A stretch of DNA of 64,000 bases from assembly GCF_000003815.2 (NCBI RefSeq), contig NC_049979.1, forward strand, positions 30,432,894-30,496,893, written 5' to 3'. The notes beneath the pieces are model-generated. The model searched no databases. It worked only from the letters and a program-made list of their open reading frames with translations, and was not told the DNA's origin. A program made the translations under genes and the position numbers. Shown one piece after another: positions 1 through 12,896 of the stretch. The DNA is from Branchiostoma floridae (lineage: Eukaryota > Chordata > Leptocardii > Amphioxiformes > Branchiostomatidae). Each line of letters opens with the position of its first letter. Within the stretch, counting starts at the first letter, position 1.

Positions 1-2184
1 TTGAGAAACTCCAATATTCCACCCCACTCGAGCTCCTTGCCTAATTAACTAACACTTGAGACTCAAACATTTTAACTACTCGCGGTAAGAAATTGTAGCT
101 CTATCTGTCAATCTGTTTGTTTGTTTTTGTTTTAATTCGTTTCATCTCATAAGCTCGGTGGACTCTAGGGGCACAAGGACTCTGGAGGCATTTACTAATT
201 TAATCGCTTGAAAACACGCCTAGAGCTAGACGCCAATTATTCTGACTACTTGTCACTGACAGAAGGTCTTCTTTCATACAGTGTTACCTTTACATGCCAG
301 GGGCGCCTGGGGGATTGACCTGTCATTTCTGCCATGATTTTTGTACATAGGATATGTTATACCCTGACATAGTCAGCACTGTATACACACACTTTACAGT
401 ACTAAGTAAGCTCGATGCAACTTCATTGGAACCGTGCTAAAATATGGACATAAAGCAAGGGTTTTGGTGANNNNNNNNNNNNNNNNNNNNNNNNNNNNNN
501 NNNNNNNNNNNNNNNNNNNNNNNNNNNNNNNNNNNNNNNNNNNNNNNNNNNNNNNNNNNNNNNNNNNNNNCGCCTCAGATCAAAGACGATTCTTAATTAT
601 GGATGTAACACCTGTGACACGAAATGATCGAGAGACAAGCCCCCTGTGATCCATGCATCGTGAGAAACTCAGTTCGTATAGAAATTTGTGGTAGCGTCCT
701 TCAGCATGCAGAGACTTACATTGTGTACTGGACTGTAACGTAACATGGATGTATAAAACGCCACTTTTATCTTTTTCTAAGCATTGAAACAAATACTTCT
801 TTAATTTTTAGAAAGCTGCAAGAGATCGACATCATAGATAGCTTACTTTCACGAAGGCTATAACATAGCAGCTTTTAGACTGTCTTGGGGAAAAAAGGCG
901 TATGGAAACAAAATAGGACAAGATACGTATCCAACCAAAGTCGAAAATTCATAGCAGATATTGAAGAATTGGAATTGGAAATTGCACTACAAAAAAACGG
1001 AATGAGCTGTATGTCTTTCCTTGCACCGATTGCCACTAATTTAAACGGTAGTATAGTCAGCTACTTATAACACAAGCGATACTACTGTACTGGTGTTGCC
1101 TTCCCACCTTTAGACAAGAACTTCTTTGGCCAGACAGGGGTACTTATATAAATGTAGTGAAGTAGCAACTACGTATGAGATATTTGAAGAATACCTCACT
1201 TTTACTAGCATAAAGCCATAAAAGAAAAAAAACTAATGGGACTTTAGAATGCAATATTCTCAGTTCAAGAACGCCGTATAGACACAATGTGTTTCTAATT
1301 CCGAGGCATTCATTACTTTAGATGATAGACATCACTCTTATATTGTATAAATAAATATGTTAGAAACATTTTATACTTTTTTGTTCAATACCTTTTCTAG
1401 TTTCTTCCGATAGTAATGTAAAATCCTATGAGTATGATGTAGACTTCCCTACCCTTCTCACCTAATCGTCTACTACAAGTTAGCTCTTGCATCGTGCATA
1501 TTCACCGGGACCTTCGTACACGGACTGCTCTCTCCAAACTGCTTAACGAACATGGCCAACCTAACCTAAGTAGCCTGTTAATGATATATTTAGGTGGATC
1601 AGAATAGTCGTAGTAGTGGTTGAGATTAACGGTTTCAGCAAGTGGAATGGAAACATCTGCTGTGTAAACAATGTCTCTAAATCAAGTGGAACACACAAAA
1701 ATGAAGAACAAAGCAAGTCATGGTAAACCCATACGTCAGTGATTTTGTTGTGAACGGACGCAATAGGCCAACTATGATCTTATACCATGGAAGTCACTAA
1801 AGTAGGAATAGGTGCCACAGGGTAACAATTCAACATAAATGACATAAAGTTATTACCATGAAGTATACAGCGGGGGTGGGGATGGGGTCTAAGCTCTCAA
1901 GGAAATGAAGTATATTCTAGCGAGGTCAACACCCATGAAGTCTGTTCATACAAATTGGGGGGGGTGGGGTGCCCAACAGCCGTCAGAACATCTGTAAAAA
2001 TCAACAAAGGTCAGGACATTTGAAGTTGTTTGATTAATTCGTATCTGTTTCCGTTTAGGGACATTTGCCATGGCTTATTCCTCATGCACATTCAAAAGTC
2101 ATATATAAACACAAATAAGAACTACTTGTCTGCCTCAAGACTCTATTCTAACTTAAGACCACCAAAAAGTGAAATAGTATTGTC
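1..2184. other. Low-copy sequence, no gene seen
   Basis: No reading frame with recognisable domains, and stop codons are dense in all frames. The stretch 200-310 resembles 8040-8160 (shared words such as 'GAGCTAGACGCC' / 'GAAGCTAGACGCC' and 'ACATGCCAGG'), so this may be the upstream part of the duplication listed at 2185-3110. A 100-N gap lies at 471-570. G-rich runs occur near 1870 and 1960. Confidence 0.6.
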
Positions 2185-3110
2185 CGTACTCTCTCTTATA
2201 TCTTTTCTATGTAACAGCAGGCTATTAGACGCACATACAAAACTCACTCGGAATGTTAAGAAACAAAAGACGACCGACCTTTTAAAATGACTGAACACAT
2301 CTTAATCCAACACTTTATAAATCCGACCACATTCATGCCATGATTAAAAAAATCTATTGAATAATGTTGGTGGTTCACCTGTTTAAAATTCATATTCCTA
2401 TTCATCAACAAACAGAAGATTGTGAACAGAATTGCTGGGGGTGTCCTCATTACAATAACGTTTTGTTTTCATCTCACATAGTTTTGGGCAGAGGAATATC
2501 ATGATAAAAACGACAAAGCAAGTTGGAAGGTGGCATAGCAAACTTCTGCATCACAGGATGGCAGTGCTAGTGTTGTGTTCACTACAACAGACGAGACGTC
2601 TGTCGCCCGCCAGGAGCACTGTTTATCCACTTAGTGACGTGACATAGTAGCTATTTATGCAGTAGATATTGAAAATCATGGTATAGCATGTAGTCTAGCA
2701 TTACTCTGACCTTAGTACTTAGTACCGAAGAATATTACAATAATACTGCATAACCATAAAAAAGTTTTTTTTTAAATCAAACTGCCACGGCTAGGTGTCA
2801 AGGATATAGGGGCGAGACAAAACTTTTATGCAGGAAACCATCCAAGGACAGTTACATTTCATTTGCGGTCAACTGATGTCTCGGCACAATTCCGTCTCTT
2901 GAATATTAGCTCTTTTGTGTAGGTCCTATGGCCAAGCCACATTGTTTACAGCACGACTGCCGGTTGCAAAGCGAGCCGTGATAGTTTATTGGCTGATTTG
3001 GTAGTGTAAACATTACTTTAATAAAGGCCTCTTGACAAGTAAATGTTAACCAACGCATGGATGTTTTATAACAATAAACTTTAGAAAACTTAAATCTCTA
3101 CTTGAGAAAA
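2185..3110 (+). repeat. Diverged segmental duplication, copy 1
   Basis: Runs colinearly with 8555-9440. Shared landmarks in the same order are the 'CAGGCTATTAGA' block (2218), the 'GGGCAGAGG' block (2487), the 'GTGTTGTGTTCACTACAACA' block (2570) followed by 'GTCTGTCGCCC' and 'CAGGAGCACTGTTTA', and 'TGATAGTTTATTG' (2978). Small insertions and deletions and many substitutions separate the copies, so the duplication is old. No open frame is conserved between the two, which argues against a coding function. What kind of element it is, if any, is unknown. Confidence 0.8.
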
Positions 3111-3189
3111 TTCTCCATTGCGTTAAGGTTATGCCCATATATGTAAGTCTGACTTGGCGATTCAAGAGTATAAAACTAAAAAAAAGTTA

Positions 3190-3335
3190 AAAGCTAGGAT
3201 TAGAAAAATTTCCGCTAGGTCCTGGACAAAGCACTAATAAAAAAACTCCCTAATGTGACCATACCAGCAGTTAGGAGGTTGAATTAACCCCCATTATTAC
3301 ATAAATCAATAGAATTCCAAGGCCGTATACAGGCT
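3190..3335 (+). repeat. SINE-body-like fragment
   Basis: Words here ('GACAAAGCACTAA', 'ACTCCCTAATGTGACCAT', 'CCAGCAGTTAG') recur at 43270-43366 in the same order with substitutions. The motif 'tgg(g/a)caaagcacta' resembles the body of tRNA-derived SINEs of marine invertebrates; that link is from general knowledge, and I cannot see a tRNA head directly attached. The second copy is cut by a gap, so its full extent cannot be read. Confidence 0.45.
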
Positions 3336-3548
3336 GAAAACAAAGGAAGGTACAGGTTAGCATGAAATATTGTCAAAATGCTAGTGAAAATTTTAGATAT
3401 TTTTCTCTACTGGTTCTCAGCGGATGTATGCTTAACTTCCACGCTTATAAGTACATAGGTACTGCATCAGTTAAGAAAATCAGTTTGTTTTTAGTCTTGG
3501 TCATGACTCGGTCGCATTTCGACGTCGATCTGTTGCGTCAGTCAGAGA

Positions 3549-3628
3549 ATGTCATACAAGTGCCTTTTCAATGGGGGGCATGGCGAGTGTAGAACGAGGG
3601 ACCTCTTGGTTCCACCGAGCAAAAGACG
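3549..3628 (-). repeat. Possible degenerate tRNA-like SINE head
   Basis: Read on the minus strand, the bases before the gap run 'CTCGGTGGAACC', 'AAGAGGTCCCTCGTTCTACA', 'CTCGCCATGCCCC'. The middle part is reminiscent of a decayed tRNA T-arm (B box GGTTCGANTCC), with several mismatches. The 3629-3728 gap removes the rest. Weak; it could be chance. Confidence 0.2.
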
Positions 3629-3901
3629 NNNNNNNNNNNNNNNNNNNNNNNNNNNNNNNNNNNNNNNNNNNNNNNNNNNNNNNNNNNNNNNNNNNNNNNN
3701 NNNNNNNNNNNNNNNNNNNNNNNNNNNNAGTAACCCTTAGAGTCGAATCAACAGCGAACAAGATTTGAATGACTTTTGTGATGATACAAAGTATGATGTT
3801 CTGTGATTAGCTTAGAAGTTGCAATTTTTCAGGTGCAGAGAATAGTCAAAATATACACCGAAGGATAACAATGCATGTACTTAGTGACAATCGTGTTTTT
3901 T

Positions 3902-3974
3902 TTGGTTGGTTGGTTGGTTGGTTGGTTGGTTGGTTGGTTGGTTGGTTGGTTGGTTGGTGGGTGGGTGAGTGGGT
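3902..3974 (+). repeat. (TTGG)n microsatellite
   Basis: About 14 uninterrupted TTGG units (3902-3957) followed by a degenerate GTGG/GAGTGGG tail. No other feature overlaps it. Confidence 0.95.
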
Positions 3975-3979
3975 TTCTG

Positions 3980-5769
3980 TCAGAATATATCTATGCTTCT
4001 TATGCAGGTTTGATAAAATCTCCCGACCTTTCTAATTAGTCAGTACATTAATGTAATTAAAGGTTATAGGCAAGATATCATTTTACTACTGTTTTATTGC
4101 TTATTTTTGTTGACGATCGTTTTGTTATTTTCCAATCATACAGGGTAGGGTAACATGTAAGCCATAGCCATAGGATAACATGATCAGACATTGCACTATA
4201 GCTACAGTAATTCTGGAATAATCTGTTTTTGTTGAAATTTACGGTGTCCAAAATGTCATTCTTTCCTCTGTGTACATTTTCAATGTTAAATTACAAAGTG
4301 CTCATTCTTAAAATATCTTCAAACCTGCTTCTAGATTTTCTCTGTCTTATGACATAACTTGTTAGAAGATACGATCTCCTAACTTTAAAGTTATCTATAA
4401 TGAAATGATCACCTTCCTATCACCTGCCTATCTGCATATGATATTACGTTTAGATATTGCATATTTCTACTTCATATTTGCGCCTCACACGTCTACAAGG
4501 TAGCGTTTATTTGTGAACTACATTGTTTCTTTCTAAGTTCAGTCGTTTGCGGCGGTACATCTAAAATATAGATAAGAGCATGGAAACCGGGAAACGAAAT
4601 TGTCTGGGTATCTGATCTTGTGATGGAGACCTAACAGCTTCTCTCGTATCAGCAGATAGAAACGTGCAGGTTATAAAGATCTTATGATCTCGAATCGTTA
4701 CGGACATTTCTGGTTCGTGAGACATCAAAGGTAAAAAATATGGATATAGGATATATAAAATATAAAACGTTCTGACGATATTTGGCCCCATTCGAGGGGC
4801 AATTCCTGTTCACATGGACATTTCACTGCAAAAAACTAACTGGATACAATGGTTTTACGTCCTTGTCTTACACGCCGGGTGGTTGACATGTCATGCCAAG
4901 ATAGAAAACATTAGAAGAATGAGGCACACTGTCGCCATTGTTCCATGTCACACTACAAAGGACCCGTAACCTGTCCGGCAACGTCATTAAGTCGAGTAGT
5001 TAATCACCTCCGAAGCAGCCCTGACAATCGAGGTCATTTTTCTCTATGCAATTTAATGGGGTACCAGACAGGGGTTTTGTAAACGTTTCTCTTCATTTTA
5101 CAAACTGCGTTCATTTTCCATGTTTGCATTCTGGGACAGTTGCGCTACAATCAAGAAGTCTCTAATTGAAATATAACTATATACCCTCGCATACGCTGGA
5201 CTGTTCGACTAAGTTCTTTTGTCAGGTTTTAGTATAATAGTTTATGAGTAACATTTGTTAGACACAAACCAAGCACTAGAAAGGGGTCGTCACTCACCCT
5301 GCGGCAGGACCAGTTATCGGTAAACACGAGCGGGTTCGCCGAGGGAAGTTAACGCGCGTATACAGTGCACAAAGCTGACTGAAACATTCAAGGGGTGCGA
5401 GCAAGAAGTTATCATCTGAGGCCACATGAGGCCTTTAACGTTTGCCGTAAATGGCTAGAATATACAGGCTATTATATACGAGTTTTGACCTAAGTTTTTA
5501 CTGATCAACGATGTGTTACAGGGTTCAGAAAAATGCAGGAAAGCAGATTATATCTTTATATACACACAGACAGTAAAATGGCCTTTTTTCCTCAATACAG
5601 GAAAGCTGAATACCACTATTCCTCCTTCATCCAACGTATCAAGTTTATCTTATGTTAGTGACATTTTCATCTTGTCAACCAGTCAACGCAATTAATATTA
5701 TCGGTCTTAACTGCAACAAGTGAAAACTAACAGTAAACTTAAAAAGTAAAAAAAAGGTAAAAAAAAATA
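3980..5769. other. Low-copy sequence, no gene seen
   Basis: AT-rich. No domain-bearing frame, RNA gene or repeat with a second copy in this window was seen. Confidence 0.5.
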
Positions 5770-6340
5770 TTGTTTTTAAATGGAAAGGGACTATCGTTAT
5801 AAACTGTAAGTTTTGTTTACTTGACAAAGACATAGGAGTGGTATCCTCGTATTTAGGCGTGGTACTGACAGCGTGGTGTAAGTTTAACACAGTCATTAAG
5901 ACCCTGCAAAAGAAGAAGGCCCTAAGAGCACTATGCAGCATTAGGACAACTTTTGGAGGAAACAATTATTCAGTATGACTGCGGAGTAAGATATTTGACA
6001 CATGTATTGTACCAATATGATTGCATGGTACAGAAGTGTCGGGCAATGCTAGTTTAAATGATAATTCCAACAGCTGGAGGAAACGCATCTGAAGTGTTGT
6101 TAAGTGAAAGTTAAGGGGTAATATGAAATGCCAGTAACCTCGTTACTGAGGAGATTCCCTCTGTGGATCGAGGCTAACAGCAGACTACTTTCTTATTGTA
6201 AATTAAATAGAGAAGCAACGACAAATAACCTACAGTATGATGCGTTTCTTGAACAACATGACCTAAACGAACGTAATATACCTTGCTGGCTGTCTAATGT
6301 AAGTAAGATTTTGGCAGAGTCAGGCTATACATGCATATTG
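5770..6340 (+). pseudogene. Relic of a non-LTR retrotransposon reverse transcriptase (end of RT domain and post-RT region)
   Basis: Translated with frame changes, the stretch follows the usual order at the end of a LINE RT. A 'YLGVV' motif (about 5850; the YLG motif that closes the RT palm) is followed by 'VIKTLQKKKALRAL', then 'LRSKIFDTCIVPI' and 'LHGTEV' (family: '...LF..L..PI.LYG.E.W'), and in another frame 'RFPLWIEANSRLLSY' (6155-6199) with 'NIPCWLSNVSKILAESGY' (6271-6324). These last blocks are typical of the C-terminal domain of Rex1/CR1-like ORF2 proteins, as I know the family. At least two in-frame stops and one frameshift are needed, so it is dead. The RT catalytic core (YADD) is absent, so only the 3' part is left. 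It is not a close relative of the LINE at 13.7-18.6 kb. Assignment rests on by-eye motif reading. Confidence 0.6.
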
Positions 6341-6440
6341 TTAACCACGGTCCTAATACTTAATCAGTTCAGTTTAGTCTTTGCTTCAGCGGTGTTGAGG
6401 CAACGACTTAAGCACATTTTCCTTGAGATCTTCTACTAAG

Positions 6441-6914
6441 GACTAAACTCCTACGGTATATTTTGTTTCTGATCTCCAATTACATAGTTTTAGCAAATAC
6501 AGAAAGAAAAGAAGGAAAAAAATCACAATAGAAAAGTAGAGCTGACGTTTCCTGCACCGACTAAAGACGTGTTTTGTCACTATTTATTATCTATTTACCT
6601 ATTATTATCTGAAAGTCCAGAACATAATGGCTGATGTTATAAGAGATTGCAAACTTTTTAATAGATCTAGAAACAGATTTATCAACATTGACTTTATTTG
6701 GATCCACAATTAGCCACAGGGAGGGTAGCTAACAGGATTGTAAAAATACTAGAAGTAACATAAACTCTCATGATTCCATTTGATACCATAATGCCGTCAC
6801 ACAAGAAAAAAACACGCGCTTTTAATAAATGTACAAATGCTGCATCAGTAATTATAATGTGTATACAGTTTAGATAATTCGCTGTTCAGTACAATGTTAA
6901 GAAGGCCCTTATAA
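6441..6914. other. AT-rich sequence, no gene seen
   Basis: Nothing recognisable beyond poly-A and poly-T runs. Confidence 0.5.
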
Positions 6915-7765
6915 CAATGTTTTATTTGGAGTTATAATAGCACCAGGTGGAATTTTTAGGGTTGATTTACACCAATATAATATCACATGAAAGAGAAACT
7001 ACAAAACTGGACCAGATATGGGATTCGATAACCGTCTTAAAGTTCTAACGATTGGTACATGGTTCTATTTGAAAAACAAAAGTAGGAAAAGACACCTCAG
7101 TTCAGCCAATCATAACACAGAGTTTAACGTAATCCAAACAAAAGTGAACAAATCCTATCCTTGATTTGTCTACATCCTGACTTCTAACTAAATATCATTT
7201 CTTCAAGTTTTTGGTTCTTAACCTTTGGATAAAGATGTACACAAAACGTAAAAATACCTATTCGACTGTAACGTTTCGTTCGCGAGCAAGTTGACGACCC
7301 CGCCATAGAAAACATGACCTATCTGACGACAAGCATACTGTGATCATAATTCTTTTTGCCTTCTAAACGGAACATTTTTCTCTACAGTACTGGGCCTGAC
7401 TTTTTTGTTAAAGATATGGCTATAGTTTTATCTGAACATGTCAGTTAAATGATGTACAGGTCATTTCAGAAGAATAAACAGATAAATGAAGAAGGCTTAT
7501 TTTCCATTTTCTGTCATTTACCTTCAATATTGGGTCTACAATTGTTTTTATTTGTCATTCAAGTTTATACGACATGATCTGTCTACCAAAGGTTACAACA
7601 TTTATTAAAGCTTAAAATTATTTTTAAAAATACCTTATTATTAATCTCAAAAGGTAATGAAATATATAAAAAAAGGCATTTGATTGTATGATTTAAGAGT
7701 TGAATTAGCGTCCCGTACACGAAAATGGTTGATTTTGCTGGTCACACTTACTTCATGCTCGCATT
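6915..7765 (+). repeat. Ancient duplication, left member (partner near 61.5-63.4 kb)
   Basis: Colinear with 61500-61600 and 62650-63430. Shared blocks in order: 'TTATAATAGCACC' (6941 / 61513); 'GATTTGTCTACAT' (7163 / 62823); a TTCTTGGTTCT-like block (7207 / 62867); 'CGACTGTA' plus 'CGTTTC' (7263 / 62923); 'GCAAGTTGA' (7284 / 62946); 'CTTATTTTCCATTTT'-like (7496 / 63137); and 'GAGAGTTAAGTTAGA'-like (7698 / 63330). The right-hand copy has about 1 kb extra between its first two blocks. No conserved reading frame. Confidence 0.75.
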
Positions 7766-8034
7766 CTGGTAGGTAAATAGAAACACATAAACTATAGAAC
7801 GCCCATGTTTAGGAACCAAAACAATGCTGACCTTCTGTCAGGTGATTGGTGACCTGGTGAGTCTGGTCGGCTACTTTTGGAATCCAAATGAAATACGCGA
7901 AGTACAGGTAGAGTCCTTGTGTCTCTAAAGTAATGAAAAGTTTGTCGGCAAAGCGTTACCAGTTATAAGAAGAACACAGTTTGCACAACACGCCAGCTGC
8001 AAAACTGAGGGTTCTACACCACAAAGTCCCAATT

Positions 8035-9440
8035 AAAAACACACATCACGCCTGAAGCTAGACGCCCATATATCTTTAAATCTGTCACATAAGGTCGTCG
8101 GTAACAACTGACAACCGTACGATAACATGCCAGGTGTACCTGGTGACCAGGTCCGATCCGTTGGACCATAACATCTATTCGTCAGCTTTGTGATACGATG
8201 CCTGACCTGAACTGAATTTGTCATTGTCACACAGAAGTATATGCATTCATTTTATTTCATTTCCTTCGTTGATTCGACAGATATACACATAATGGTAGCC
8301 TGGATGGTGATAGAATTTAGAACAGACACATAACCTACTCGGCCCGCATATGTTAATTAAAACAATATATATGAAAAACAGTATACAACATCCTTGACAT
8401 TGAGTACACATCATTACAGGCTAAGTGTCTATAGTCTTGTTTTACAAATTGATTATCAAAAGCTATATATAAATGTTTACATTCCCCCTTCGTCATTCAC
8501 CATACGACCACACACAATGCCAAGAGGATTGGTTACATATGAAAATAAGGGTTATTTTCGTTACTTACTCTAATATCTTTTCCGTGTAATGGCAGGCTAT
8601 TAGAAACATATAGAAAAACATACCCCGAATGATAAGAAACAAAAGAAGACGACAAACCTTAAAAAAGCCAAATAGCTGAAATGCTTGGTAAATCCGACCA
8701 CATTCACGTAATTATGTGGAAAAAAACGCATTATATACTTCATATAGTTTACCTGTTTAATATTGACATTACTGTTTACCAGCTAAAAGAAGATTGCGAA
8801 CAGGATTGTTAGGGTGACCTCATTGCAGTAACATTTTGCACATAGTCTCGGGCAGAGGGATTTCATGATGAAAACAACAGAGTAAGATGTAAGGCGGCGT
8901 AGTAGCTTAAGTACTTCTTCACAATAGGGCAGTGCTGGTGTTGTGTTCACTACAACAGACGAGTCTGTCGCCCAGCAGGAGCACTGTTTAGTGTTTACAC
9001 ATTTGGTGACGCAGTAGTCTTTTATGCAGAGGAAAGAAAAGCAATATCACATTAGAAAAGCGGTGACAATCATAGTGGTGCATGTGGTACTGGTCTAAGT
9101 TTTCTCAGACCTTACTATTTAGTACCGGAGACTAAGAAGTTTTTAATAGTACTACGTAACCATAAATTTAAAAAAAGGTGCCACGGCTACGTGTCAACAC
9201 TATGGGGACTCGACAAAACTATCTAAGGACATTTACTTTTCATTTGTTGTGAAACTGGTATGTGTTATCCGTTGTTTCCGTACAATTCCGTCCCTTGAAT
9301 TGTTTCTTTTGTGTATGTTTCATGGGTAAGCACGGCTGACGGTTGCATAGCAGACAGTGATAGTTTATTGTGTGTTTTAGTAGTGTACCCATGATCTTTA
9401 AGGTCTCTTAACATGTAAATGTTAGCCAACTCATTGTTTT
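8035..9440 (+). repeat. Diverged segmental duplication, copy 2
   Basis: The part 8555-9440 is the partner of 2185-3110 and 8040-8160 resembles 200-310, so both members may derive from one longer segment of about 2.9 kb with a deletion or insertion in the middle. The 'ACTACAACAGACGAGTCTGT' block at 8950 and 'GGAGCACTGTTTA' at 8978 are the easiest landmarks. No coding content recognised. Confidence 0.75.
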
Positions 9441-10130
9441 CATGCTAGACTCTTTTACCTGCGCTTTCATTGCAGATCATTTATACAGTTATCCAGATAC
9501 AAACTGTAATTGTAGTGACAGGCATACAAACAACACTGTGCAACATAACTGTGTGAGTTCGTATACGGCTTTTTTGAGAAAAGTGAAAAGGCATATAAAC
9601 AATAGATATAATGACAACAAAGGTCCAGATGTTCACTTGTAACACTACATGTTATAGTAATTATCCTTTAGTATTCCATGTAATACAACCGAATTGCTGC
9701 ATTTAGCATGGGCAGGAACATGAGAATAAAGATCATCAATATGATAGATAACTGTGACAGTGACCCAGAGATGTAACGTTACCGGGTGAAGATGAAAATT
9801 ATAAATGATAAAAATTAAGAAAATCTTCAAAAACTAAACTAATGATGTGAACTCTTTACTACAACAGCTGTTTCCTTGTCACGAAATTAGAGCAATCAGT
9901 CCTAAGAATAAACACTTCATAGACTGCCTCTGTGCATTTTAATGGATTTTTAGGGCCTGAAGTTTTAACACCAGTAGTATGGTTAGGCAGCGTTTAGCCA
10001 AAAGTCTATCTGGCCTAACGATTGGTAGCAATTGGTTTGTTATTCAAACGTTATTTTCCACACAGAAGTCACCGATACACCATACAAAATTGTTCAATGC
10101 TATGAAGTTGGAGATATTATTTTATTAATT
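9441..10130. other. Low-copy sequence, no gene seen
   Basis: A short open frame at 9442-9642 has no recognisable motif and no second copy here. Treated as non-coding. Confidence 0.45.
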
Positions 10131-10730
10131 CGGGCAGTCGGAATTTCTTTCCTTCCCGATTGCACTTATCAAATGTCCTAGTATTGCAGTGTACTGTTGT
10201 TAATTATATTTAATGTGAAAGTTCCCATCAAAATCATGTATCTACCCAAATACGCCACCGTATCTGTCAGGATTTGAGGAAACTCGTATCCGAGAGAAAT
10301 ACGGCACCGTAATCGGTCCGATTTGCGGTGCATCGTCGTATTCGAGTAAAGATCATGGATTTGTCCGCATTCGCTCGGAAACGTTCCGTGTTTGGCATGT
10401 CGCCCGATTTCGGATCCGTCGTATTTATCAGGATTCGAAGTCATTTTCGTGCAGTGAACCAACTAACAACATCCCTGCATACATTAAGTGTAATTGCTGT
10501 CAGAGCCAGTCTATTCAAAATCACTCAACTGTAATGTATTGGGGCCCAGCTCAGGGTTTGAAAACTCCCCACCGAACAGAGTCCCTGTATGAACTGTTAT
10601 GTATTGGGGCCCAGGTCAGGGCTTTAAAACTGAGGCCCCCACCGAACAGAGTCCCTGTATGATCGTGACCAACGATACATTGTTTTTAACTAATATTAAC
10701 AACTACTTCTAGCCGTCTTATGAGGAGTAA

Positions 10731-10734
10731 TGTG

Positions 10735-10765
<31 letters not shown>

Positions 10766-10794
10766 TGGTGTGTGTGTGTGTGTGTGTGGTTGTT
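10731..10794 (+). repeat. (TG)n microsatellite in unit A
   Basis: TG run interrupted by TT and GG; about 10 bases shorter than in copy B. Copies C and D keep only a short TG run at the equivalent place (19699 and 21195). Confidence 0.95.
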
Positions 10795-10983
10795 TGTCTC
10801 ACAACCCTTCACGAGCCAAGTATTAGATAAACAACATCCATCCCAACATAGATTTTGTGCAATTTCTGTCAGAGCCATTTTAATTCCATTCTACTGTACT
10901 GTATTGGTTGGGGCCCAAGTCCTCCTTTGAAAATACCCCACTAGATAAGGGCCCCCGTCCTGTATGGTTGTTACCAAGAGTAT

Positions 10984-11076
10984 ACTGTAAATGCAGAAAT
11001 TTTCGTGGAAGTTTTATTTTTGCCCCTTTTGCGGGGACCACTTCATAGCCACCTTAAAACTACCGCAAACATTTTT
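10984..11076 (+). repeat. Short hairpin element (MITE-like) in unit A
   Basis: Starts 'ACTGTAAATGCAGAAAT' and contains inverted arms: a TTCGTGGAAGTTTT-like left arm against 'AAAACTACCGCAAACATT'. Arms are best preserved in copy D (21396-21490), where both contain TTCGCGGTAG or its complement. One copy sits in each unit A-D at the same place, so it was inserted before the unit was amplified. Confidence 0.7.
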
Positions 11077-12820
11077 CAACAATAGTATGTGACTACAGTC
11101 TATGGCGCTACAGCGAATTAATTAGACAAATTATAAGTCAAAACGCATAGCACGGTTACATTTGTCAAAAACTAATCTGGGCATCTATTGATTGACTACA
11201 TATGACTTATATTTCCAACTTGAACAGGATATTGATCAATCAGATGTATGGTTAACTGAATGCACGCTACTGATTCTAGCTCACTATATACACAGAATGT
11301 AAGACCTTTGGGATACACTGAATACCTGTGACATTTTCCTAGCCCAATCTTCTACAAAAGCAAGATCATCAGTTATATACCACTCAGCTGTTTGTATTTT
11401 CGTATCTTCAACCCGACATGAATTCCTGTTGTCCATTGGCCAGTATGAAGAAGCTGCAAGTTATAACGTTTCTCACAGCAGAGGTGGGCAGGTACGTTTG
11501 AGGCTTTAAACTATTAAATGTCATGATATGCCAGTAACAAAATACGAACCTAGTTTTGTCAGAAACTGAAACTTCGTAATATAATTTGTACTTACCAAAG
11601 GACGGTCCCACTTAATGTCGAATCGACTTCACTGCCAGTTGTACAATGATGGAGGGGGGGATGCTTGGGGGGCGACGAAGATTATATTGACGAAGAAGCA
11701 ACGTAACTATTCCTCGCCTTCGAGTTTACACCACATTCCCTTCGAATCATAAACCACTCCAAATCACTATTGTAGACACCGGTGATGCTATGTACAGCTC
11801 AGAGAGCGATGAAACGACTTTCATATCTGTGCCGCACCCTGAACCAACAACTGTTTCTGCCGCCCACTTAGCACGCTGTATCTTGTTGGTAATTAAGGAC
11901 TGCGGGTTTCGGATTCGCGTCATATTCGTCGAAAACGTCCCCTTGTGGCCAGTATCATTTTTATAATCTGCAAATCTGCGACATTCCGATTGTCGGATTT
12001 TGTACGGATCTGTCAAAGTGTCCACTGGAGCGGTGCTCTGTGGGTAATTCGGAAATCCGTGAATCCCGGTTTTCGTATTTCTACGGATTCTGTGGAGGTA
12101 GTAATCCGATNNNNNNNNNNNNNNNNNNNNNNNNNNNNNNNNNNNNNNNNNNNNNNNNNNNNNNNNNNNNNNNNNNNNNNNNNNNNNNNNNNNNNNNNNN
12201 NNNNNNNNNNCCGGCAGTCGGATTTTATTCGTCTTTTCTGCGCTTCCTGATTGCACTTACAAGAGTCTTAGTAGTGCGGTGTACTGTTGGTAATTATATT
12301 CAATGTGAACATTCTCATCAAAATCACGGATTTACCAAAATACGCCGCCGTATCAGTCAGGATTCGAGAAAGCTCGTATTCGAGAGGTATACGGCACCGG
12401 AATCGGTCCGATTGGCGGTGCATCGTCGTATTCGAGTAAAGATCATGGATTTGTCCGGATTCGCTTGGAAACGTTCCGTGTTTGGCATGTCGCCCGATTT
12501 CGGATCCGTCGTATTTATCAGGATTCGAAGTCATTTTCGTGCAGTGAACCAACTAACAACATCCCTGCATACATTAAGTGTAATTGCTGTCAGAGCCAGT
12601 CTATTCAAAATCACTCAACTGTAATGTATTGGGGCCCAGCTCAGGGTTTGAAAACTCCCCACCGAACAGAGTCCCTGTATGAACTGTTATGTATTGGGGC
12701 CCAGGTCAGGGCTTTAAAACTGAGGCCCCCACCGAACAGAGTCCCTGTATGATCGTGACCAACGATACATTGTTTTTAACTAATATTAACAACTACTTCT
12801 AGCCGTCTTATGAGGAGTAA

Positions 12821-12840
12821 TGTGTGTGTGTGTGTGTATT

Positions 12841-12896
<56 letters not shown>
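12821..12896 (+). repeat. (TG)n microsatellite in unit B
   Basis: Longer than in copy A; the flanks are identical between A and B. Confidence 0.95.

Larger units (their letters stand above)
10131..11610 (+). repeat. Tandem unit copy A (5' truncated)
   Basis: First of four copies (A-D) of a roughly 2 kb unit. Order inside the unit: a GC-richer part full of GGATTCG/CGTATTCG words; 'GTGTACTGTTG'; 'CAGAGCCAGTCTATTCAAAA'; a 'TATTGGGGCCCAG...' block that is itself doubled (10536 and 10598); a (TG)n run; a short hairpin element; and an end at 'CTTACCAAAGGACGGTCCCA'. Copy A lacks the first part of the unit. It matches copy B almost perfectly from 10376 to about 11294 and less well on both sides. Confidence 0.9.

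Noticed and set aside
3902-3974. Telomere-like repeat
   Set aside because: The unit is TTGG, not TTAGGG, and only about 14 copies are present.
10730-10930. Frames with long Cys-Val runs at 10730-10930 and 12824-13030
   Set aside because: They are translations of the (TG)n microsatellite.
12268-12552. 94-codon minus-strand frame also open in copies A (10178-10462) and C (19214-19516)
   Set aside because: The copies differ by about as many amino-acid changes as base changes, with no sign of selection for protein, and plus-strand frames are open over the same bases.
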